Positions 7,189 through 12,732 of a stretch of DNA of 21,285 nucleotides are shown one piece after another. Position numbers and translations under genes: made by a program. Every line of letters starts with the position of its first letter. Within the stretch, counting starts at the first letter, position 1. The notes beneath the pieces were generated by a model. That model did not search any database. It was given only the letters and a program-made list of their open reading frames with translations, and was not told the origin of the DNA. Source of the stretch: CANHEE01 sp043777755 (GTDB lineage: Bacteria > Bacteroidota > Bacteroidia > Chitinophagales > Saprospiraceae); contig JAYWHK010000247.1 in assembly GCA_043777755.1 (NCBI GenBank), positions 1 through 21,285 of the forward strand, in the 5' to 3' direction.

Positions 7189-7281
7189 GTATTCAAGTAT
7201 TTGACTCGTAGCGTATTCCACAAATCAAATATTCAACGAATCGAATACTCACAAATCAAATACTCCGTTTTTCAAATACTC
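7179..7281. repeat. Inverted cluster of a 10-bp word, GAGTATTTGA / TCAAATACTC
   Basis: Forward copies start at 7179 (GAGTATTTGA, which includes the kinase stop codon), 7187 (GAGTATTCAA) and 7195 (AAGTATTTGA), with a degenerate one at 7211 (GCGTATTCCA). Reverse copies start at 7225 (TCAAATATTC), 7241 (TCGAATACTC), 7256 and 7272 (TCAAATACTC twice). The first half is all forward and the second half all reverse, so the transcript could fold in several registers. The cluster fills the gap between the kinase and the AAA gene. It may be a dispersed repeat, an attenuator or an insertion scar. Confidence 0.6.
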
Positions 7282-7292
7282 AAAAAAATACT

Positions 7293-7300
7293 TATATTTG
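7293..7300 (+). promoter_or_regulatory. Promoter -7 box of the AAA ATPase gene
   Basis: TATATTTG at 7293-7300 matches TAnnTTTG and ends 18 bases before the ATG at 7319. The -33 region is only TTTTTC (7268-7273). The gene, and probably the downstream regulator, can thus be transcribed separately from the kinase. Confidence 0.6.
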
Positions 7301-7318
7301 CACTTTATTTTTAAAAAT

Positions 7319-8881
7319 ATGGCAAAAAAATTCAATATTACAGGTAATTGCATTGCAGAGCAGCATTACATGGCGGATGTTTCTAAGAAATTAGAAAAAG
7401 TTTATGATATGGTAGAAAGTGGCGACTATTTCATCATTAACCGTCCACGCCAATATGGGAAAACGACGACTTTGTTTAGTGTTGCAGATAAATATATTAA
7501 AACTGATGATTATGCTGTTTTTAGTATCAGTTTTGAAGGCATCGGCGATAAAGTATTTGAAACAGAAAGTGATTTTTGCTCCACTTTTGTTAAAATTTTA
7601 GCAAGGCACGCCCATTTTTCTATCCCAGAAGTAAAGCCTTGGTTAAAAGAAATTACACCTTCCATAACTGATTTAGATGAATTGGCTGATATGATTACTG
7701 ACTTAGCTGATAAAACTTCTAAAAAACTAATTCTCATCATAGATGAAGTAGATAAAAGTTCTAATAATCAGTTGTTTATCAGCTTTTTAGCGATGCTTCG
7801 CAATAAATATTTAGAAAGACAATCGTTTAAAACATTTTACTCTATTGTTCTTGCAGGTGTGCATGATGTAAAGAGTTTGAAACTAAAACTCCGTCCCGAC
7901 GAAGAACAAAAATACAATTCTCCTTGGAATATTGCTGCCGAATTTAAGGTTGATATGAACCTACAAGTGGAAGAAATAAGGCCTATGTTGGCGGATTATT
8001 GTCAAGAACGTGGCGTAACGATGAACATTGATACAATCGCTGAAAAGTTATTTTATTACACTTCGGGCTATCCGTTTTTGGTTAGTAAATTGTGTAAAAT
8101 GATTGACGAAGACCTTTTGCCAGAAAGGGAAGCGCAAGAATGGACAGAACAAGATATTGAGTTGATTGTACAGGAACTAATTACCGAAAGCAATACGAAC
8201 TTTGATAATTTAATAAAATATTTAGAAAATAGCGAAGAACTTTTTGATTACATTCATGCTTTAGTTATTGAAAATGACGCTCGACCTTTCAATATTCATA
8301 ATCCTATTGTGAATTTGGCGTATATGTATGGCATGGTTGCCCGTCAAAATGGTAGAACAGTCATTCACAATCGCATTTATAGAGAAATGATTGCCAATTA
8401 CATGATTGATAAAACACATAAAAAAGCGGTTACAACTCATGTTGAATATGGTGCAGGCTACAAAAACACTAACGGCTCACTAAATATGGAAGCCGTACTA
8501 CTTGGTTTTCAGGCGTTTATGAAAAAAGAATACTCCAAAAAAGATCGTGACTTTTTAGAACGAAATGGTCGTTTGGTATTTTTAGCTTTTTTGAAACCGA
8601 TCATTAATGGCTCAGGTTTTGATTTCAAAGAACCACAAATTTCAGATGAAAAACGCCTTGATGTCGTTATTACCTATTTGAATAAAAAATATGTTGCCGA
8701 ACTCAAACTTTGGTATGGACCCAAAGCACACGAAAGAGGACTACAACAACTCCATGATTACCTTGATTTTCAAGGACTTTCAGAAGGTTTCTTGTTGATT
8801 TTTGACCATTCAGAAGTGAAAAATTGGAACTCAGAATGGGTAAATATTAATGAAAAAAGGATTTTTGCCGTTTGGGTGTAA
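7319..8881 (+). CDS. AAA-like ATPase with C-terminal PD-(D/E)XK nuclease domain
   Basis: The protein is 520 residues from the ATG at 7319; a longer reading starts at a TTG inside the promoter. The N-terminal ATPase has a P-loop, NRPRQYGKTTT, at 41-51 (Lys48; the family's RPRxxGKT form) and Walker B LILIIDEVD at 137-145. A helical segment with TSGYPFLVSKLC follows at 248-259. The C-terminal part carries a PD-(D/E)XK core: Asp448 in KRLDVVI and Glu461-x-Lys463 in VAELKLW. This matches the AAA-ATPase_like/PDDEXK_9 family, which is widespread and often multicopy in Bacteroidota. Its role is unsettled, with defence or DNA processing among the suggestions. It sits between a sensor kinase and its regulator, 11 bp before the latter. 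All catalytic motifs are intact. Confidence 0.88.
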   Translation: MAKKFNITGNCIAEQHYMADVSKKLEKVYDMVESGDYFIINRPRQYGKTTTLFSVADKYIKTDDYAVFSISFEGIGDKVFETESDFCSTFVKILARHAHFSIPEVKPWLKEITPSITDLDELADMITDLADKTSKKLILIIDEVDKSSNNQLFISFLAMLRNKYLERQSFKTFYSIVLAGVHDVKSLKLKLRPDEEQKYNSPWNIAAEFKVDMNLQVEEIRPMLADYCQERGVTMNIDTIAEKLFYYTSGYPFLVSKLCKMIDEDLLPEREAQEWTEQDIELIVQELITESNTNFDNLIKYLENSEELFDYIHALVIENDARPFNIHNPIVNLAYMYGMVARQNGRTVIHNRIYREMIANYMIDKTHKKAVTTHVEYGAGYKNTNGSLNMEAVLLGFQAFMKKEYSKKDRDFLERNGRLVFLAFLKPIINGSGFDFKEPQISDEKRLDVVITYLNKKYVAELKLWYGPKAHERGLQQLHDYLDFQGLSEGFLLIFDHSEVKNWNSEWVNINEKRIFAVWV

Positions 8882-8892
8882 ATATTTAAAAA

Positions 8893-9615
8893 ATGAAATG
8901 TATCATCGTAGATGACGAACCTTTGGCAAGAGAAGGTCTTGCTTTGAAGGTCAAAAAGATTGATTTTTTGGAATTGGTCGGCACGTTTTCGGGCGGAGTC
9001 AGTGCCAATGCGTTCTTGGCGAAGAATAGCGTTGATTTGGTCTTTTTGGATATTCAGATGCCCGATTTGACAGGAATGGAATTGATGAAATCGTTAAAAA
9101 ATCCACCTTTGGTTATTTTTACAACGGCTTTTTCAGAATATGCACTTGAAGGCTTTGAACTCAACGCTGTTGATTATTTATTAAAACCAATTGATTTTCA
9201 GCGTTTTATAAAAGCAGTGAACCGAGCGCAAGAACATTTTGAGGCTTTTCAAAGCGAAAAGATAAATACCACCGAAGTACACCAAGATTTTATTTATATC
9301 AGAGCTGATAGGCAATATGTTAAAGTGCCTTTCAAGGATATTCGCTATATCGAAGGTATGAAAAATTATGCGATGATTTATACCACCAAGGATAAATACA
9401 TGACTGCTATCAGCCTACAACTCATTACCGAACAATTGCCAACGACACAATTTGCCCGCATCAACAAGTCGTTTATTGTCAATATTGATTTCATCGAGCG
9501 TATCACGCAAGATTTTATTATCTTGGATAAAAAACTCGACTTGCCCTTCGGAAAGGCTTTTCAAGAAAATTTTATCGCTACTTATGTGAAAGGAAATTTA
9601 TTGGAAAGGAAGTGA
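8893..9615 (+). CDS. LytTR-family response regulator
   Basis: This 240-residue protein has a receiver domain (1-120) with acidic pocket Asp7/Asp8, phosphoacceptor Asp53 in FLDIQMPDLTG, Thr77/Thr78 and Lys98 in LLKPI. A LytTR DNA-binding domain follows (about 132-237), with IRADRQYVKVPFKDIRYIEGM and FARINKSFIVN. It should be phosphorylated by the LytS-type kinase at 6151-7188. LytTR proteins bind paired direct repeats, and the phased repeats at 6056-6110 are the obvious candidate target. The start lies 11 bases after the AAA gene's stop, so the two are probably cotranscribed. Confidence 0.95.
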   Translation: MKCIIVDDEPLAREGLALKVKKIDFLELVGTFSGGVSANAFLAKNSVDLVFLDIQMPDLTGMELMKSLKNPPLVIFTTAFSEYALEGFELNAVDYLLKPIDFQRFIKAVNRAQEHFEAFQSEKINTTEVHQDFIYIRADRQYVKVPFKDIRYIEGMKNYAMIYTTKDKYMTAISLQLITEQLPTTQFARINKSFIVNIDFIERITQDFIILDKKLDLPFGKAFQENFIATYVKGNLLERK

Positions 9616-9746
9616 CAGTGAAAATTCGAGTGCGCACATAGCCTACTCTTGATTTTCGACCTACACTAAAGAGCATTTGGTTCTACCCTTTTTATTTGAA
9701 ATTCAAAGATTTGGTTCTTTTAAATTTTTGTCCTTGAAATTTTTTG

Positions 9747-9754
9747 TAACTTTG
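9747..9754 (+). promoter_or_regulatory. Promoter -7 box of the pyrophosphatase gene
   Basis: TAACTTTG matches TAnnTTTG and ends 20 bases before the ATG at 9775. The nearest TTTG (9727-9730) is only 16 bp upstream, shorter than the usual spacing. The 9616-9746 stretch holds only an imperfect stem (GAAAAT at 9620 with ATTTTC at 9652), not a clear terminator. Confidence 0.6.
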
Positions 9755-9774
9755 CACCTTAAAATTACTTTTTT

Positions 9775-10392
9775 ATGAAACCAGTTTATAAAGCACATCC
9801 TTGGCATGGGATTCCGATTGGCGACGATGCGCCAAATATTGTCAATGTATTTGTAGAGATTGTCCCTACCGATACTATAAAATACGAAATAGACAAAGAG
9901 TCAGGCTATTTAAAAATAGACCGTCCGCAAAAATACTCAAATATTATCCCTTCTTTGTATGGCTTTATTCCTCAAACCTATTGTGGTGAAGATGTAGCGC
10001 AATTGGCACGTGAGAGAGGTTCTGATAAGGTGAGTCACGGCGATGGCGATCCTTTGGATATTTGCGTGCTTTCGAGTCACCACATTACGCACGGTGATAT
10101 TTTGCTCAAAGCAATTCCGATTGGAGGACTTTGTTTGATTGACAAAGGCGAAGCCGATGACAAGATTGTAGCGGTATTGGTCGGCGACCAAATGTACCAA
10201 AACTACAAAGACATCAGTGAGTTGCCCGCAGCGATTATTGACCGTTTACAGCATTATTTTTTGACTTACAAAAGTCTTCCTGGCGAAAAAAATGTTATCG
10301 AAATCTCAGAAGTCTATGATAGAGCTACGGCACATGAAGTTATTCGTCGTTCTACAACAGACTATAAAGATTTGATTTTCAAGCAGATATAA
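9775..10392 (+). CDS. ppa: Inorganic pyrophosphatase, family I
   Basis: This cytosolic enzyme hydrolyses pyrophosphate to two phosphates and so drives biosynthetic reactions that release PPi. At 205 residues it fits the family I size. The metal-binding signature DGDPLD is at 90-95 (Asp90, 92 and 95). Other family segments are also present: YEIDKESGYLKIDR, YGFIPQTYC and IGGLCLIDKGEADDKIVAVL. The start matches a -7 box 20 bases upstream. Its stop codon directly abuts the stop codon of the convergent gene. Confidence 0.96.
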   Translation: MKPVYKAHPWHGIPIGDDAPNIVNVFVEIVPTDTIKYEIDKESGYLKIDRPQKYSNIIPSLYGFIPQTYCGEDVAQLARERGSDKVSHGDGDPLDICVLSSHHITHGDILLKAIPIGGLCLIDKGEADDKIVAVLVGDQMYQNYKDISELPAAIIDRLQHYFLTYKSLPGEKNVIEISEVYDRATAHEVIRRSTTDYKDLIFKQI

Positions 10393-11799
10393 CTATAAGG
10401 CTTGCACCTGCCTGATAAACCATTCTTTATCAGCCAATGGCGTTGCAGCTTTGATTTCTTCAATTAATTTTTCTTTTTCTACTTTTGTATAAGGTGTGAT
10501 TCGATTTATTTTTTTAGTAAAATGAATCACATTTTTATACAAAGATTTATGATAACCCAATACTTCTTTGCGGTTAAGATACACACGCATTGTAGAAAGG
10601 TGCGTGTCGAGTAGGTCAAATTCGCCTTCTTCTACGTAGATTTTTACCAATAAAAATTTAGCGTTGAGCGTTATCAACAAGTCATCTACCTCAAAACTCG
10701 CCAACAAACGCTGCGCTTTTCGGTAATCTTTTTTTGTGTAATAAAGCATTGCAAGATTAAAATCTACCAAGCCTTTGCGCTGCTCCGCTTCGAGTTTTTC
10801 TGCATATTCTTTGATGAATTGCTCTACCCAAGCCAATTCTTTGAGGTGAATCCCAAGCCCAACAGCATTTTTGAATGTATAAGCGGAAATAACGTCATTT
10901 TCAAGTAAATAACCCGATTCTATGCCATTTTTATAAAGAAAAAAAACATCTTGTCGAAATTCTACTTTGCCTTGATTTATTTTACTAACACCATAATTAA
11001 TAGCAAGTAGGTAGATTTCGTGGGCATCAAGCCACGAAAAATAAGGTGTATAATCTTTAATCTGTTCCTTCAAAAGATGAAAATAGGCTTCTTCATTAGG
11101 AAATTTGAGCGTCAATAAAATGGTATGATAGGTTTTTATCAAAGGTTGGTCAGATGGGTATTCGTCTAAAAACTGAAAAATACTCTCTAAAAATCTAATC
11201 TCATAATTCACTTTAAATACTTTTGCATGGTACAAGGCTTCGCAAGCCATTTGTAATTTATTGACCAAGTAAAAATTATCCAGAGCCGCTTGCATCGCTT
11301 CAAAATTAGTATTCTGTGAACGTTCATGCTTACTTTTGAAATTAAACAATTCTCGTTGTATTTCATAATCTGCCATGTACGACTGACGGCTGTACAAGGT
11401 TTTTTTATCTTTTTTTTCTATAAAATTATGAATTGTTTTGTTAAATGCTTTATCCAACCCCTTTTGTCTGTATGCCGCTGACAAAAGTCCTTGTTGCCTG
11501 CCTTCATCTTCTAAAAATTTTTGATAGACCAAAAAAGCATCAATACATTCAGAAAAAAAATACATGGTTTGACGCATTTTAGCATCATCGTATTTTTCTT
11601 TTGGCAATAAATAAGCAAATACTAAGTTTTTCTCTAATTTTTCGTCATTTTCTAAATGTTCATTCGCAGTCAAATAATCTAATAATTTGACTACATCTTC
11701 TCGTTGATTGTGGATAGGGGATTGCACCCATTTACGGAAATCTCTTATTTCTTTTTTAGAAAAAGCACGAATGGCTTGTATTAAATGGCTTTTTTTCAT
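10393..11799 (-). CDS. Conserved hypothetical helical (TPR-like) protein of Bacteroidota
   Basis: This 468-residue, highly charged and almost wholly helical protein has no signal peptide or membrane segment and is probably cytoplasmic. It opens with LIQAIRAFSKKEIRDFRKWVQSP, an N-terminal pattern I associate with uncharacterised Bacteroidota proteins. Residues about 343-410 resemble degenerate TPR units (FNLAMLYYTKKDYRKAQRLL), so it is likely an alpha-solenoid scaffold. No catalytic motif is visible. The ATG at 11799 is a good start, but no TAnnTTTG box is clear upstream. Its end touches ppa with no gap. Confidence 0.8.
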   Translation of the reverse strand: MKKSHLIQAIRAFSKKEIRDFRKWVQSPIHNQREDVVKLLDYLTANEHLENDEKLEKNLVFAYLLPKEKYDDAKMRQTMYFFSECIDAFLVYQKFLEDEGRQQGLLSAAYRQKGLDKAFNKTIHNFIEKKDKKTLYSRQSYMADYEIQRELFNFKSKHERSQNTNFEAMQAALDNFYLVNKLQMACEALYHAKVFKVNYEIRFLESIFQFLDEYPSDQPLIKTYHTILLTLKFPNEEAYFHLLKEQIKDYTPYFSWLDAHEIYLLAINYGVSKINQGKVEFRQDVFFLYKNGIESGYLLENDVISAYTFKNAVGLGIHLKELAWVEQFIKEYAEKLEAEQRKGLVDFNLAMLYYTKKDYRKAQRLLASFEVDDLLITLNAKFLLVKIYVEEGEFDLLDTHLSTMRVYLNRKEVLGYHKSLYKNVIHFTKKINRITPYTKVEKEKLIEEIKAATPLADKEWFIRQVQAL

Positions 11800-11949
11800 T
11801 ATTATTTTTTATAAAAAAATTAAAAAAATTCAACAAAATAAGATATTTTATAAGAAAAATATTTTTACAAATAATTCATAATCAACATTTTAATACAAAA
11901 ATACAATTATATATTGAAAAAACAAAATTAACAAATGTCTTTTTTTGTA

Positions 11950-11981
11950 TTTGTTTAAGAATCAATCTTCCCGCATCTTTG
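11950..11981 (+). promoter_or_regulatory. Promoter of a possible non-coding RNA
   Basis: TTTG at 11950-11953 and CATCTTTG at 11974-11981 are 20 bp apart, one mismatch from the -7 consensus. No start codon with a useful frame follows, so the product would be an RNA starting near 11987. Confidence 0.5.
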
Positions 11982-11986
11982 TATCG

Positions 11987-12175
11987 TTGATTAATAAAGA
12001 TTATTAAATTTGTTGTTGAGAGGTTCTGATGTAAGTTGTTTCGCCACCCTGAAACGTCAGAAACTTAAGGAAGATGGGAAGCGAAGCAATATTAGAGATT
12101 ATAAAATTTGTTGTTAAGTTGAGAGTCGCTTTCAGTTAGTTGTCCTCTTTTTTCTGAGCAAAAAAAGAGGGCAAC
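11987..12175 (+). ncRNA. Candidate structured non-coding RNA
   Basis: Downstream of a promoter-like pair, TTCTGA (12024-12029) pairs with TCAGAA (12057-12062), enclosing GTTTC (12038-12042) with GAAAC (12051-12055). TAAGTT (12032-12037) can alternatively pair with AACTTA (12062-12067). A second hairpin joins 12140-12153 to 12161-12174, 14 pairs including one G-U, with a 7-base loop. The segment AAATTTGTTGTT occurs at 12006 and again at 12104. I do not recognise tmRNA, RNase P, SRP or 6S RNA signatures. The 3' end is uncertain because no U-tract follows. Confidence 0.4.
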
Positions 12176-12400
12176 GGGAAAGCAAAAAGAGAGAGTAGGA
12201 GAGTGAGAAAGAAAGAAAGTACATAGTACATTATAAAAGATATTTCCAAAACCGATTATTATTTTAATTTCCAAAAACTAATTTGAATTGAGAGAATGTA
12301 TAAATTGCTAAGTTGCTAAAATTTTCAATTTTTAAGTTTAGTGTTTTACATTTCAAAAAGGCTTCTCCCAAAGACGTTTTTTCCAAAAACCTAAGAATAA

Positions 12401-12430
12401 TGCAACTGTTCGTCCCAACGGGCAGTTGCA
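12401..12430 (+). other. 13-bp hairpin with CCCA loop
   Basis: TGCAACTG pairs with CAGTTGCA, then two U-G pairs and CGT with ACG, around the tetraloop CCCA. The wobble pairs form only in plus-strand RNA; on the minus strand they become A-C mismatches. Nearby pairings AAGGCTT 12358-12364 with AAGCCTT 12443-12449, and GCTCGTT 12459-12465 with AACGAGC 12512-12518, would extend the fold. Confidence 0.55.
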
Positions 12431-12589
12431 AAAAATTTCCAAAAGCCTTGAAATAGAGGCTCGTTCCAAGACCAATAGCTAATTATTTCTTAAATTCCAC
12501 CAAGAATCGGCAACGAGCAATAGACAATATGCGTTATAACTTTAATAAAGTAGTGAAGCTGTTGTTTATTGCTTTTTTTGTTTTTAAAT

Positions 12590-12665
12590 TCTAAAATTCT
12601 AAATTCTTGATTTTAAATTCTTGATTCTAAATTTTAAATTCTAAAATTCTAAAATTTCAAATTTA
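12590..12665. repeat. AT-rich short repeats (AAATTCTAAAATTC, TTGATTxTAAATT)
   Basis: Overlapping copies of AAATTCTAAA, TTCTTGATTTTAAA and related words fill this stretch. They look like slippage-derived intergenic sequence; nothing coding is visible. Confidence 0.6.
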
Positions 12666-12673
12666 ATATTATT

Positions 12674-12717
12674 ATTAATTATTAATTATTAATTATTAAT
12701 TATTAATTATTAATTAT
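12674..12717. repeat. Tandem heptamer array, six copies of ATTAATT
   Basis: The 7-base unit ATTAATT repeats six times exactly plus two further bases, ending 15 bases before the ATG at 12733. No TAnnTTTG box lies between it and the gene, so the array occupies the place where promoter elements or the 5' leader should be. Confidence 0.9.
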
Positions 12718-12732
12718 ACCAAATCCCTTGCT

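Larger units (their letters stand above)
11800..12732. other. Long intergenic region with promoter, stem-loops and AT repeats
   Basis: No convincing protein gene lies in these 933 bp. The first 140 bases are very AT-rich. A promoter at 11950-11981 is followed by a set of strong stem-loops up to about 12175, then a purine-rich tract (12181-12219). The word TTTCCAAAA appears at 12243, 12268, 12380 and 12436. A second stem-loop group spans 12358-12518. One open frame, 12342-12479, ends at the TAA at 12480-12482 and has no start codon. Short AT repeats (12580-12665) and a heptamer array run up to the next gene. Confidence 0.6.

Noticed and set aside
7298..7318. TTG start for the AAA ATPase
   Set aside because: It falls inside the TATATTTG promoter box; the ATG at 7319 is the natural start.
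12092..12274. 60-codon minus-strand frame in the structured region
   Set aside because: It reads through the strong hairpin at 12140-12174 and has no promoter or recognisable sequence.
12342..12482. Plus-strand frame QKGFSQRRFFQKPKN... as a small gene
   Set aside because: It has no start codon and spans the hairpins; at best it is a gene remnant.
12674..12717. CRISPR array
   Set aside because: The repeats are 7 bases long, directly tandem without spacers, and no cas gene is present.
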